From: Rhodococcus sp. W8901
GTDB lineage: Bacteria > Actinomycetota > Actinomycetes > Mycobacteriales > Mycobacteriaceae
Assembly (NCBI RefSeq): GCF_013348805.1
Contig: NZ_CP054690.1
Span: 4,774,001-4,838,000, forward strand
Direction: 5' to 3'
Length of the DNA stretch: 64,000 nucleotides
This document shows positions 8,621 through 16,569 of the stretch, in pieces (position 1 is the stretch's first letter; each line of letters begins with the position of its first letter). The position numbers and the translations under genes were made by a program. Under the pieces are notes generated by a model, which did no database searches, was not told the origin of the DNA, and saw only the letters and a program-made list of their open reading frames with translations.

Positions 8621-10102
8621 TCACACCACCAGCGCGGGCTCGGCGGGCTCGCGCGCCACGCCGAGCGCGTCGTAGGCCGCCGCGACGCCGGCCACCGCGC
8701 GCCGGAGTTCGTCGACCGGTCGCGCGTAAGGCAGCCGGACGAACCGTTCGAACGCGCCCTCTACACCGAAACGCGTTCCGGCCGCCAGGATCACACCATG
8801 GCTCGGCGCGGTCGCGGCCAGCGCCGTCGATACCGGTTCGGGCATCCGCAGCCACAGCGACATCCCCCCGGTGCCGACCGTGGGAACCCAGTCCGGTAGG
8901 CGGGCCGACAGCTCGTCGAGCAGTGCGGCGCGCTGTGTGCGCAACTGTTCCCGGCGGACCTCGATCGGGGCGTCGCCCCGTTGGAGCAGGCGCACGGCGG
9001 CCAACTGGTCCATGACCGGGGTTCCCAGATCCAGCGCAGACCGCGAACCCACCAGGCGCGTGATGAGTTCCGGATTGGCCCGGATCCAGCCGACCCGCAA
9101 TCCGCCCCAGTGCGATTTGGAGACGGAGCCGACCGTCACGACGTCGGAGTCCCCGGCGCCGCGCGCGAACGACGCGACCGGGGGTGGCGGTGGCGCATCC
9201 AGCCAGACGTCGACCATCGTCTCGTCGACGACGAGGGTCATCCGGGTCTCGTGGGCGATCCGGGCCAGTTCGGCCCGGCCCGGCGCGTCCAGACACAGAC
9301 CTGTCGGATTGTGGAAGTCCGGCAGCAGGTACGCCATCCGGGCGGCGGTCTGCCGTGCGGCGCTTCGGATCCCGCCCAGATCCCAGGCGCGGGCCGCACC
9401 TCCCTCCGGTCGCACCGGCACCGGAACCGGGCGTGCACCCACCCGCCGGATCGCCTCGAGCGCATTGGGGTACGTCGGATGGTCGACCAGCACCCGCTCC
9501 CCCGGAGCGGTGAGGACGCCCAGCAGGAGCCGCAGGGCGTGCTGGGCACCCGAGGTGATCATGATCTGTGAGACGTCGGTGTCGAGGCCCCGGGCGCGGT
9601 AGCGTGCCGCGACCGCCTCCCGCAGCACCGTTATCCCCACCGGCTCCATGCCGTGGGTCTCGAGGAACGGCGGAAGAGACTGCAGCGCAGCGCTGTAAGC
9701 CTCACTGATCTCCTCCGCCGGAGCCACCATGGCGGCGTAGCTGAGGTCCACCCCGACACCCTCGGGCACCGGCAGATGGGCGTGGACCCTCCTCCGGTCC
9801 GAGTCGACGGCGGCCGGCAGGGTCACGGTGCTGCGCGATCCCTGCCGGCTCACCAGATAGCCCTCGTCGCGCAGCACCGCGTACGCCGTGGTGATCGTCG
9901 TGCGACTCACGTTCAACTCCGACGCGAATTCACGTTCGCTCGGCAGCGCCGTCCCCAACGGAACGCGACCGTCGTGCACGAGCAGTCGGATGCCGTCGGC
10001 CAGGGCCCGGTACGCGGGGCGCGACGTGCGCCGTCCGGACTCGTCCTGCCAGGCGCCGAGGTCGCGCGCCACCGCCCGGGCACCGAGTGCATGCGTCATC
10101 AT
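8621..10102 (-). CDS. MocR/PdxR-type regulator: GntR helix-turn-helix fused to PLP aminotransferase fold
   Basis: About 493 residues. The N-terminal winged helix (LPSEREFASELNVSRTTITTAYAVLRDEGYLVSRQG) is the GntR domain. After a linker the type I aminotransferase fold carries YPNALEAIRR, LPDFHNPTGLC and the PLP lysine in VTVGSVSKSHWGG. MocR proteins usually control vitamin B6 or amino-acid genes. The frame reaches 10120, but that codon lies inside a palindrome. ATG 10102 sits seven bases after an AATACT -10, so the message is probably leaderless and self-controlled. Confidence 0.88.
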   Translation of the reverse strand: MMTHALGARAVARDLGAWQDESGRRTSRPAYRALADGIRLLVHDGRVPLGTALPSEREFASELNVSRTTITTAYAVLRDEGYLVSRQGSRSTVTLPAAVDSDRRRVHAHLPVPEGVGVDLSYAAMVAPAEEISEAYSAALQSLPPFLETHGMEPVGITVLREAVAARYRARGLDTDVSQIMITSGAQHALRLLLGVLTAPGERVLVDHPTYPNALEAIRRVGARPVPVPVRPEGGAARAWDLGGIRSAARQTAARMAYLLPDFHNPTGLCLDAPGRAELARIAHETRMTLVVDETMVDVWLDAPPPPPVASFARGAGDSDVVTVGSVSKSHWGGLRVGWIRANPELITRLVGSRSALDLGTPVMDQLAAVRLLQRGDAPIEVRREQLRTQRAALLDELSARLPDWVPTVGTGGMSLWLRMPEPVSTALAATAPSHGVILAAGTRFGVEGAFERFVRLPYARPVDELRRAVAGVAAAYDALGVAREPAEPALVV

Positions 10103-10107
10103 GCGGT

Positions 10108-10125
10108 CCAGTATTCGCATACTGG
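10108..10125. promoter_or_regulatory. Palindromic operator over divergent -10 elements of the MocR gene
   Basis: CCAGTAT-TCGC-ATACTGG is a perfect 7-4-7 inverted repeat. It contains AATACT (- strand, 10115-10110) seven bases before the MocR ATG and CATACT (+ strand, 10118-10123) facing the small gene at 10165. Binding here would block both promoters. A related half site, TCCAGTATT, recurs in the hairpin at 10356-10389. Confidence 0.6.
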
Positions 10126-10164
10126 CCGTTCATTTCAACGCCACTTCTTCCCAGAATCGTGCTC

Positions 10165-10386
10165 ATGAGCACTCTGATCACCTTCCTCTGCATCGCTGTC
10201 CTGGCCGCGTTCGTCTACCGGTACGCACCCGGGGAGCACGAGAGGGGCCCGTTTCGGCCCGAACAGTTCCGCCCCGCAGCACCTTTGGCAGGCATCCTCG
10301 ACACCGCCGAAGCTCGGCGACCCGACGAACCGCGCCCCGAGCCCTCCTCCAGCATCGATCAGTCCAGTATTTCGAGACTGGACTGA
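10165..10386 (+). CDS. Small single-helix membrane protein
   Basis: 73 residues from ATG 10165. The N-terminal helix (residues 2-19, STLITFLCIAVLAAFVYR) is followed by a Pro/Glu-rich, probably disordered tail of about 50 residues. Divergent from the MocR gene and sharing its operator region. The last 11 codons lie inside a hairpin-forming repeat. I do not recognise the family. Confidence 0.55.
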   Translation: MSTLITFLCIAVLAAFVYRYAPGEHERGPFRPEQFRPAAPLAGILDTAEARRPDEPRPEPSSSIDQSSISRLD

Positions 10387-10389
10387 TCG
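10356..10389 (+). terminator. Hairpin overlapping a stop codon
   Basis: CGATCAGTCCAGT (10356-10368) pairs perfectly with ACTGGACTGATCG (10377-10389), with an 8-base loop. The TGA at 10384-10386 lies in the 3' arm. It may end transcription of the small membrane gene, or act as a second MocR site because it repeats the CCAGTATT motif of the MocR operator. Confidence 0.55.
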
Positions 10390-10412
10390 GGCCGAGGCCC
10401 GACCGACTCGAC

Positions 10413-10721
10413 ATGTCGGTAGCCACACCAGTACCGATCAATCAGGCCACTCACCCCGATTCCCTGAAACCACGTTTCCGGTGGCACCGTTCGGTTCTCG
10501 ATCAACGGCACTCCGGCACCATCACCGCCACGACGCAGGACGTGGCGACCACAGTGGCGGTCACCGTGCCCAGCACGCTCGCCGAGACGGGAGTGAAGGC
10601 ATCGCTCAGCGCCGCCGTGTCCTTGGCTGCGGGCGGGATTCTTCCGGTCACGGTCGGCACCGTCCTCGGATCGCTCGAGCTGCCGTCGTTCGGCTCGCTG
10701 CAGTGGCCCTTCGGTTCCTGA
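10413..10721 (+). CDS. Small protein with hydrophobic C-terminal half, unknown
   Basis: 102 residues if ATG 10413 is the start. No ribosome site is visible. From about codon 35 onward nearly every third base is G or C, as expected for a real gene. The second half is a Thr/Val/Ala-rich hydrophobic stretch (VATTVAVTVPSTLAETGV...AAVSLAAGGILPVTVGTVLG) that could insert in a membrane. The first 40 residues are less convincing. No family recognised. Confidence 0.45.
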   Translation: MSVATPVPINQATHPDSLKPRFRWHRSVLDQRHSGTITATTQDVATTVAVTVPSTLAETGVKASLSAAVSLAAGGILPVTVGTVLGSLELPSFGSLQWPFGS

Positions 10722-10740
10722 CCCACCCTGGTGGGGACAG

Positions 10741-10776
10741 CGGCGGGTGGGTCGGGACGGCCCACCCGCCGTCCCG
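10741..10776 (+). promoter_or_regulatory. Two mutually exclusive hairpins ahead of the kinase/LuxR fusion gene
   Basis: Hairpin A pairs CGGCGGGTGGG (10741-10751) with CCCACCCGCCG (10761-10771). Hairpin B pairs CGGGACGG (10753-10760) with CCGTCCCG (10769-10776). They share bases 10769-10771, and each stem uses the other's loop, so only one can form. The element ends 13 bases before the GTG at 10790. It could act as an attenuator or sequester translation initiation. Confidence 0.45.
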
Positions 10777-10789
10777 ATATCGTGGCCAG

Positions 10790-12052
10790 GTGAGCGAGAC
10801 CGGAACCGAAACCCTGCTGGACGGCCTGCGCGATGTTCTGGTGGGGCGGCTCTCCGACATCGGACGCCGGTTCTCGACGCTGCTCACCGAGACGGTTCCC
10901 CACACGGCCCTGGTGATCTTCACGCGCGAGTGCACGGGCCGTCCCCGCAAGATTGCCGGCGACCCGAACATCGTCGATCGGGTGACGATCGCCGAATTGG
11001 ATTCCCTGCGAGCCGATCTCGAACACGGTCAGATCCACCGCGGCCGCGCAACCATCGCGGGGAGCTCCCGCGACGTGTACGCGATCCTCGACCACACCGA
11101 CACCCTGCTGGTCGTGGTTCCGCGCGGCCCGCTGTCCCGGACGGTGCCACTCGAGTCCGTCCGAGCCATGTTCGGGCTGGTCGCGACCGGTATCCAGTTG
11201 CAGGTGCAGGGCGCCAGCCCCGCCTACCTCGCCGAGTCCCGGGCGGCCTCCGCCGAGCGGGCCCGCACCATCGCCGAACTCACCGAGGTGCACGCGACCA
11301 CGCTCGAGACGCTGCTCTCGACGCTGCGGTCCGACGACCTCGACGACACCCGCGCCCGCGCGGCGGCGCGCGAAACGGCGTCGGCGGCCCTGATCGGTCT
11401 GCGGACCTCGGTGGACACGCACCGGGAGTTCGCCGAGGAATCCGTCGTCACCGCGTTCGCCCGCCTCCGCGGTGAACTGCGCGGACTACTGCGCCACCGG
11501 AACCTCGACCTGGACCTGGTGGAGCCGCCGGTGGCCGGATGCGCCGTCCCCGGCGAGGTGGCCCACGCGGCCCGCGCCGTCGTCCGCGGCGCGGTACTCG
11601 CGTTGTCCGCGCAGGGAGACGTCGGCCGGATCCGGGTCGCCTGGACCTGCCCGGAGACCGAACTGGTGGTGGACATCCGCGACGACGGCCACGGCCTGGC
11701 CGACATCGCAGACCTGGACAGGCAACTGCGTCCCCGCGTCGAAACCCTGGGCGGGACCGTGGAGATCGAGTCGACGCCCGGCTGGGGTTCGCGGGTGGTC
11801 GCGGCACTGCCGCTGCACGCGCCGACGGCACCCACCGGGCACCATGCGCTCACCGACCTCGGCCCCCGCGAACTCGAGGTACTGGGGCACCTGGTGGCGG
11901 GACGTCGCAACCGGGTCATCGCCGATCGGCTCGGCGTCAGCGAGAGCACGGTGAAGTTCCACGTCGCGGGCGTTCTGCGCAAGCTCGACGTCGCAACCAG
12001 GGCCGAGGCCGCCGCCCTCGGTGGCGAGGCCGGTATTCGGCCGATCCCCTGA
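10790..12052 (+). CDS. Regulator fusing a histidine-kinase ATPase domain to a LuxR helix-turn-helix
   Basis: 420 residues from GTG 10790. The first ~140 residues look like a GAF-type sensor. Residues about 145-250 are helical with several Arg and Glu runs. A HATPase_c-like domain follows (TELVVDIRDDGHGLADI, then GGTVEIESTPGWGSRVVAALPL). The C-terminus is a LuxR domain (LGPRELEVLGHLVAGRRNRVIADRLGVSESTVKFHVAGVLRKL). There is no receiver domain and no obvious phosphoacceptor His. It is therefore a one-protein system, not a two-component pair. It lies just upstream of the formaldehyde-oxidising mscR gene. Confidence 0.75.
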   Translation: MSETGTETLLDGLRDVLVGRLSDIGRRFSTLLTETVPHTALVIFTRECTGRPRKIAGDPNIVDRVTIAELDSLRADLEHGQIHRGRATIAGSSRDVYAILDHTDTLLVVVPRGPLSRTVPLESVRAMFGLVATGIQLQVQGASPAYLAESRAASAERARTIAELTEVHATTLETLLSTLRSDDLDDTRARAAARETASAALIGLRTSVDTHREFAEESVVTAFARLRGELRGLLRHRNLDLDLVEPPVAGCAVPGEVAHAARAVVRGAVLALSAQGDVGRIRVAWTCPETELVVDIRDDGHGLADIADLDRQLRPRVETLGGTVEIESTPGWGSRVVAALPLHAPTAPTGHHALTDLGPRELEVLGHLVAGRRNRVIADRLGVSESTVKFHVAGVLRKLDVATRAEAAALGGEAGIRPIP

Positions 12053-12055
12053 CCG

Positions 12056-12075
12056 ACCTGACCGTTCGGCCAGGT
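12056..12075 (+). terminator. Short hairpin after the kinase/LuxR fusion gene
   Basis: ACCTGACC (12056-12063) pairs with GGCCAGGT (12068-12075) with one mismatch and a GTTC tetraloop, starting 4 bases after the stop codon. No U-tract. It probably separates this transcript from mscR. Confidence 0.45.
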
Positions 12076-12192
12076 TCACCCCTCCGCTCGACCAGTCCCG
12101 GGGCCGCCCGCTCATGACTAGCCTCGTAGTGGGATGCGCACCCCACCATGTGTGCGCCCGTGTTCACGTCGACCGAATGGAGTGGAGAAACC

Positions 12193-13281
12193 ATGCCGCA
12201 GCAGGTACGGGGCGTCATCGCCCGCTCGAAGGATGCGCCCGTCGAACTCGTGAACATCACGATTCCGGATCCCGGACCGGGTGAGGCCGTCGTCGCGATC
12301 GCGGCGTGCGGCGTGTGCCACACCGACCTCACCTACCGTGACGGCGGCATCAACGACGAGTTCCCGTTCCTCCTCGGACACGAGGCAGCGGGCATCGTCG
12401 AGGCCGTCGGCGAGGGTGTCGACACCGTCGAGGTCGGCGACTTCGTCGTACTCAACTGGCGTGCGGTGTGCGGAAAGTGCCGCGCCTGCAAGCGCGGTCG
12501 CCCGCAGTACTGTTTCGACACGCACAACGCCAAGCAGAAGATGACCCTCGAGGACGGCACCGAACTGACGCCGGCCCTGGGCATCGGTGCGTTCGCCGAC
12601 AAGACCCTCGTCCATGCCGCGCAGTGCACCAAGGTCGATCCCACCGCCGATCCGGCCGTCGTCGGCCTGCTCGGCTGCGGCGTCATGGCCGGCATGGGTG
12701 CCGCCATGAACACCGGCAACGTCACCCGCGGCGACTCGGTGGCCGTGATCGGCTGCGGCGGCGTCGGCGACGCCGCGATCATGGGGTCGCGTCTGGCCGG
12801 CGCGAACAAGATCATCGCGATCGACCGTGATGCCAAGAAGCTCGAGTGGGCCGTCGAACTCGGCGCCACCCACACCGTCGACGCGTCGAAGGTCGACGAC
12901 GTCGTCGAGGCGATCCAGGAACTCACCGACGGCTTCGGCACCGACGTCGTGGTCGACGCCGTCGGCCGCCCCGAGACCTGGAAGCAGGCGTTCTACGCGC
13001 GCGATCTCGCCGGCACCGTCGTCCTCGTCGGCGTGCCCACCCCGGACATGACGCTCGAGATGCCGCTGGTCGACTTCTTCTCGCGCGGCGGCTCACTCAA
13101 GTCGTCGTGGTACGGCGACTGCCTGCCCGAGCGCGACTTCCCGATGCTCGTCGACCTGTACCAGCAGGGTCGCCTGCCGCTCGAGAAGTTCGTGACCGAG
13201 CGGATCAAGCTCGAGGACGTCGAGCAGGCGTTCGAGACGATGCACCGCGGCGAGGTGCTGCGCTCGGTGGTGGTCCTGTGA
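12193..13281 (+). CDS. mscR: S-(hydroxymethyl)mycothiol dehydrogenase (formaldehyde detoxification)
   Basis: 362 residues from ATG 12193, preceded by GGAG (12184-12187). Zinc alcohol dehydrogenase fold. Catalytic zinc ligands: Cys39 in ACGVCHTD and GHEAAG (62-67). Structural zinc: Cys93, Cys96, Cys99 and Cys107. Rossmann motif: VIGCGGVGD. Close to actinobacterial MscR/AdhE2, which oxidises the formaldehyde-mycothiol adduct with NAD+ to S-formylmycothiol; it is also reported as a nitrosomycothiol reductase. The GTGA overlap ties it to a metallo-hydrolase. Formaldehyde from the amine genes downstream is the likely substrate source. Confidence 0.9.
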   Translation: MPQQVRGVIARSKDAPVELVNITIPDPGPGEAVVAIAACGVCHTDLTYRDGGINDEFPFLLGHEAAGIVEAVGEGVDTVEVGDFVVLNWRAVCGKCRACKRGRPQYCFDTHNAKQKMTLEDGTELTPALGIGAFADKTLVHAAQCTKVDPTADPAVVGLLGCGVMAGMGAAMNTGNVTRGDSVAVIGCGGVGDAAIMGSRLAGANKIIAIDRDAKKLEWAVELGATHTVDASKVDDVVEAIQELTDGFGTDVVVDAVGRPETWKQAFYARDLAGTVVLVGVPTPDMTLEMPLVDFFSRGGSLKSSWYGDCLPERDFPMLVDLYQQGRLPLEKFVTERIKLEDVEQAFETMHRGEVLRSVVVL

Positions 13282-13910
13282 GCGGCGCGTTGCGCGTCGA
13301 CCGCGTCGTCACGTCGGGAACGTTCGAACTCGACGGCGGCACCTGGGATGTCGACAACAACATCTGGCTCGTCGGTGACGACGACGAGGTGGTGGTGATC
13401 GACGCCGCGCACACCGCGCAGCCGATCATCGACGCCGTCGGCGGCCGCAAGGTGGTCGGGATCGTGTGCACGCACGGTCACAACGACCACGTCACCGTCG
13501 CACCGGAGCTGGCCGAGAAGCTGGACGCCCCGATCCTGCTGAACCCGGCCGACGACGTCCTGTGGCAGATGACCCACCCGGGTGTCCGACACCAGGCGCT
13601 CGAGGACGGTCAGCGGATCGCCGTGGCGGGCACCGAAATCCAGGCCATCCACACCCCGGGCCACTCTCCCGGCTCGACGTGCCTGTACCTGCCCGAGGCC
13701 GGCGAGCTGTTCTCCGGCGACACCCTGTTCTCCGGGGGTCCGGGCGCCACCGGCCGCTCGTTCTCGGACTTCCCGACGATCATCGGGTCGATCCGCGACA
13801 AGCTGTTCGCGCTGCCCGCCGAGACCCGCGTGCACACCGGGCACGGCGACGGCACCACCCTCGGCACCGAGTCGCCGCACCTCGAGGAGTGGATCGCGCG
13901 GGGCAACTGA
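13278..13910 (+). CDS. MBL-fold metallo-hydrolase, probable S-formylmycothiol hydrolase
   Basis: 210 residues from GTG 13278, overlapping the mscR stop as GTGA. The metallo-beta-lactamase signature THGHNDH (about residues 63-69) binds two metals. Further ligands lie in [10 protein letters not shown], the Asp of FSGDTLF and the His of VHTGHGDGT. The same pairing with mscR occurs in mycobacteria. By analogy with S-formylglutathione hydrolase the role would be release of formate from S-formylmycothiol. That reaction is inferred from operon position, not from sequence. Confidence 0.8.
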   Translation: MSGALRVDRVVTSGTFELDGGTWDVDNNIWLVGDDDEVVVIDAAHTAQPIIDAVGGRKVVGIVCTHGHNDHVTVAPELAEKLDAPILLNPADDVLWQMTHPGVRHQALEDGQRIAVAGTEIQAIHTPGHSPGSTCLYLPEAGELFSGDTLFSGGPGATGRSFSDFPTIIGSIRDKLFALPAETRVHTGHGDGTTLGTESPHLEEWIARGN

Positions 13911-13927
13911 CCGCCCCTCGCGTGACC

Positions 13928-13970
13928 GAATGTCACATACGTTCAGTCCAACTGAACGTATGTGACATTC
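13928..13970. repeat. Perfect 20-bp palindrome with 3-base loop, left copy
   Basis: GAATGTCACATACGTTCAGT (13928-13947), loop CCA, then the exact reverse complement (13951-13970). It lies between convergent genes ending at 13910 and 13996 and could terminate both. A nearly identical element is at 27911-27955. The arms differ at one position (A/G in CATRCG). Confidence 0.85.
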
Positions 13971-13995
13971 TGCTATCCGGGGGGGGGAGCCGGTG

Positions 13996-14607
13996 TCAGC
14001 GCACCGACGCGAAAACTCCTCGGCCGCCGTCCCATTCGCCCTGCAGGACCGGCCCGCCTGGCTCGACATCGAGCGGGCGGTGGTGCACCACGACGGTGGT
14101 CCCACCCGCACTGATCACGGTGTCCGGGCCGTCCGCGGCGACGCCGACACCGGTGACGGTGGGCGTCGGGGCGCCGGTCACACCGCTGCCCGACGCGTAG
14201 GCGGTGTTGTCGATCAGCCTCGGCTCGGAGCCCTCGACCTCGACGTACTGTTCCACCTCACGGCCACCGCCGTAGATCGTCGCGAGCAACTGCTGCACGT
14301 AGACGGGGTCGGTGGTGGCGTCGTACACGTAGCGGTGCCCGAGCACCGAGTGCTCCATCTCGCCCGCCAGCCGTGCCCCCGCGAGCGGTGCCGAGCGGTA
14401 GGTCAGGGGCACCTGGTAGATCGTGCCGTCGGCGTCGCGCACCAGGTGCGTCTCGATGCCGACCTCGCCGGCGGGATCGTCGAAGCGGTACGCACCGACC
14501 GGCGTGAGCGTGGGCGCCCCGCCCGAGTAGTAGGGCGCCGCCAGCATCCAGGCTGCGATCAGTTCGGGCTTGGAGGGCGACAGCTGTGCGGCATGCAGGA
14601 TGGCCAT
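13996..14607 (-). CDS. Stand-alone maltokinase N-terminal cap-like protein
   Basis: 203 residues from ATG 14607. The whole length resembles the N-terminal cap of maltokinase (Mak_N_cap, PF18085): LSPSKPELIAAWM, VGAYRFDDPAGEVGIETHLVRDADG, VPLTYRSAPL and MEHSVLGHRYVYDATTDPVYV. No kinase domain follows. Actinobacteria carry free copies of this cap fused or next to other proteins, and their role is unknown. It is the last gene on the strand of the dimethylamine operon, but a hairpin at 14638-14680 separates it. Confidence 0.7.
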   Translation of the reverse strand: MAILHAAQLSPSKPELIAAWMLAAPYYSGGAPTLTPVGAYRFDDPAGEVGIETHLVRDADGTIYQVPLTYRSAPLAGARLAGEMEHSVLGHRYVYDATTDPVYVQQLLATIYGGGREVEQYVEVEGSEPRLIDNTAYASGSGVTGAPTPTVTGVGVAADGPDTVISAGGTTVVVHHRPLDVEPGGPVLQGEWDGGRGVFASVR

Positions 14608-14637
14608 GTGGCCGATCGTAACCGCCGCCCCTGGCTG

Positions 14638-14680
14638 GAAGGGTCCGTTCGTGCGCGCGCAGCGTACGAACGGTCCCTTC
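14638..14680 (-). terminator. Hairpin after the N-demethylase gene
   Basis: GAAGGGTCCGTTCGT (14638-14652) pairs with ACGAACGGTCCCTTC (14666-14680) with one mismatch and a 13-base loop. It touches the TGA of the haem N-demethylase gene at 14679 and would end the - strand operon. It shares GGGTCCCTTC-type sequence with elements at 48343 and 51472. Confidence 0.65.
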
Positions 14681-15686
14681 AGCTCCCGAATCGGACGCCG
14701 TAGCGCGCCAGCCAGTCGATGCCGGGCTGCCGGATCCGGGTGATGCCCTTGTACTCGGCCATGTCGTCGGGCAGCTCGGACAGGACGGCGTGCAGCCGCT
14801 GCGCCCACTCGGGGACCAGCACGATGTCGGTGAACGGCAGCATGTGGGTGCGGACCAGGAACATGATCGCGCCCGAGGCGCCGAGGCGGATCAGGTGCTG
14901 CACCTCCACCCGCAGGTGCAGCCGCTCCCCCACCTCTGCGAGCGGACCGTCCGCGAGCGCCCGCCGGTCCCGCCCCCACTCCGGGTACGTCTCGGTGGAG
15001 GTGTCGAGCCGGCCGTCGACCGTGAGCGTCCAGTTGGTCCGCCGGAACTGCTGTCCCGTCTCGAGCCGCATCAGGAAGCTCTGCGCTCGCGTGACAACGC
15101 CCTCGGCGTGGATCCGTGGGACGGGGCCGTGGATCTGCAGGAAGCTCATGCCGACGTCGAACCGTAGCGACCAGTCCGCCGCGAACGTCACCAGGCCCGC
15201 GTCGCCCCACAGCTGCCCCTCGCGCTGGTCGAGCAGCACGACGTCCTCCTGGATCTGCCGGCCGATGAACCGCAGCGGCGGCTCCGGCAGCGTCGCCCGT
15301 TCCCCGTGCACGAACGCCTGCTCGAGGTCGATGGCGTGGTTGGTCCACCGCCAGATCCCGCCGTCACGCTCGAGCGACATCACCCTCGGATACGACGCCG
15401 CCAGCGACCGCATGATCGTGAGCATCGCGTCCCACTGCGCGATCTCCATGTGCGGCAACGCCTGGAACCGGGCGGGATCCGCCGCCAGGATGCGGTCGCG
15501 TTCGGCGAGTTCGGTCAGATAGCGCTCGTCGACGTCGACGACGTGCTCGCCCCAGCCACCCGCGGCGGTCACCGCGCGGCCGCCGGCGGGCTCGACGTTG
15601 GTGCTGTACCGGTAGGTGTCGCGGGGGAACGGGAACGGGAAGGCGGCCACCCGCGGCGGCACCCGGGAATCCATTGCGGTACTCAC
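14679..15686 (-). CDS. Haem-dependent oxidative N-demethylase-like protein (dimethylamine monooxygenase subunit)
   Basis: 335 residues from GTG 15686, overlapping the upstream stop as GTGA. It matches the HODM alpha-subunit-like family (DUF3445, PF11927): RDTYRYSTNVEP near the start, then IHGPVPRIHAEGVV, LETGQQFRRTNWTLTVDGRLDTS and IRLGASGAIMFLVRTHMLPF. Characterised relatives are haem enzymes that demethylate dimethylamine with O2 and electrons from a flavin/iron-sulfur reductase, giving methylamine and formaldehyde. Third enzyme gene after dmmA and the reductase. The substrate is inferred from the set of neighbours. Haem ligands cannot be assigned by eye. Confidence 0.8.
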   Translation of the reverse strand: MSTAMDSRVPPRVAAFPFPFPRDTYRYSTNVEPAGGRAVTAAGGWGEHVVDVDERYLTELAERDRILAADPARFQALPHMEIAQWDAMLTIMRSLAASYPRVMSLERDGGIWRWTNHAIDLEQAFVHGERATLPEPPLRFIGRQIQEDVVLLDQREGQLWGDAGLVTFAADWSLRFDVGMSFLQIHGPVPRIHAEGVVTRAQSFLMRLETGQQFRRTNWTLTVDGRLDTSTETYPEWGRDRRALADGPLAEVGERLHLRVEVQHLIRLGASGAIMFLVRTHMLPFTDIVLVPEWAQRLHAVLSELPDDMAEYKGITRIRQPGIDWLARYGVRFGS

Positions 15687-16567
15687 AGTTCCAGCTCCAA
15701 TCGGGGTCCTCCGGCACCGGACACGCACGGCATCACACAGTCACCGGCAGCCTTCTCGGCGTCGGTCAGATAGAGATCGCGGTGTGCGACGGCACCCGCG
15801 GCAACCGGGACACGGCATTCGCCGCACACACCCTGACGGCACAGGCTCGGCACCGCCACCCCGCGCCGTTCCAGCGCGTCGAGCATGCTCGTCCCGGACG
15901 GAACGTCGACGTCGACGCCGGTGCGCCGCAACCGGACGGTGAACGCCGTTCCCGGATCGAGGTCGGCGAACCCGAAGTGTTCGTGATGGATTCGCTGCGG
16001 CGGCCAGCCCACGGCGCGCGCACGACGGCTCACCTCGTCGATCAGCGGCGCGGGACCGCACGTGTAGAGGTGGGTGCCGAGCGGGCGGTCGAGCAGGGCC
16101 GGCCCCAGCGCCGACCACAGCTCGTCCGCGCCCCGATAGGCCCGTAAACGTTTGCCGCACAGCCTGCCGAGATCGTCGAGGTGTGGACCGTCGCCGTCCC
16201 GGAACACATAGTGCACCTCGAACGAGCGTCCCCACCGCGCGGCCGCCCGGGCGTGCGAGAGGATCGGCGTGACCCCGATCCCGCCCGCGACCAGCACGTG
16301 ATGCCGGGCGGTCGACACCGGCGCGAACGCGCTGCGCGGACGACTCACCTCGACGCTCTCGCCGAGACTCAGGGCGTGGATCCACAGCGACCCGCCGCGG
16401 CCGGCGTCGTCACGGCGAACCGAGATCGAGTAGGCGCCGGGCTCTACCCCGGACCCGGTGAGCGAGTACGAGTTCCGCCGCGGACGTCCGTCCGCCCCGG
16501 CAGGGTCGACGAGACGCACGTGCCGGACGTCGTCGGTGAGGTCGGCGAGCGAGCCGACTACGAGCAT
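15683..16567 (-). CDS. PDR/VanB-type flavin and [2Fe-2S] reductase of the dimethylamine monooxygenase
   Basis: 294 residues from ATG 16567. Flavin-binding YSISV (46-50), NAD(P)H-binding GGIGVTPI (95-102) and YTCGP (168-172). The C-terminal plant-type ferredoxin domain has Cys243-x4-Cys248-x2-Cys251 and Cys281. This is the phthalate-dioxygenase-reductase order: flavin, nucleotide, iron-sulfur. It passes electrons from NAD(P)H to the haem N-demethylase encoded next. The start lies two bases after the dmmA stop and the end overlaps the next gene, so all are translated together. Confidence 0.88.
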   Translation of the reverse strand: MLVVGSLADLTDDVRHVRLVDPAGADGRPRRNSYSLTGSGVEPGAYSISVRRDDAGRGGSLWIHALSLGESVEVSRPRSAFAPVSTARHHVLVAGGIGVTPILSHARAAARWGRSFEVHYVFRDGDGPHLDDLGRLCGKRLRAYRGADELWSALGPALLDRPLGTHLYTCGPAPLIDEVSRRARAVGWPPQRIHHEHFGFADLDPGTAFTVRLRRTGVDVDVPSGTSMLDALERRGVAVPSLCRQGVCGECRVPVAAGAVAHRDLYLTDAEKAAGDCVMPCVSGAGGPRLELEL

Positions 16568-16569
16568 CG

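Noticed and set aside
12136-12157. GCGCAC-N10-GTGCGC upstream of mscR as an operator
   Set aside because: Six-base arms of alternating G/C are common by chance here and the spacing to any promoter is unclear.
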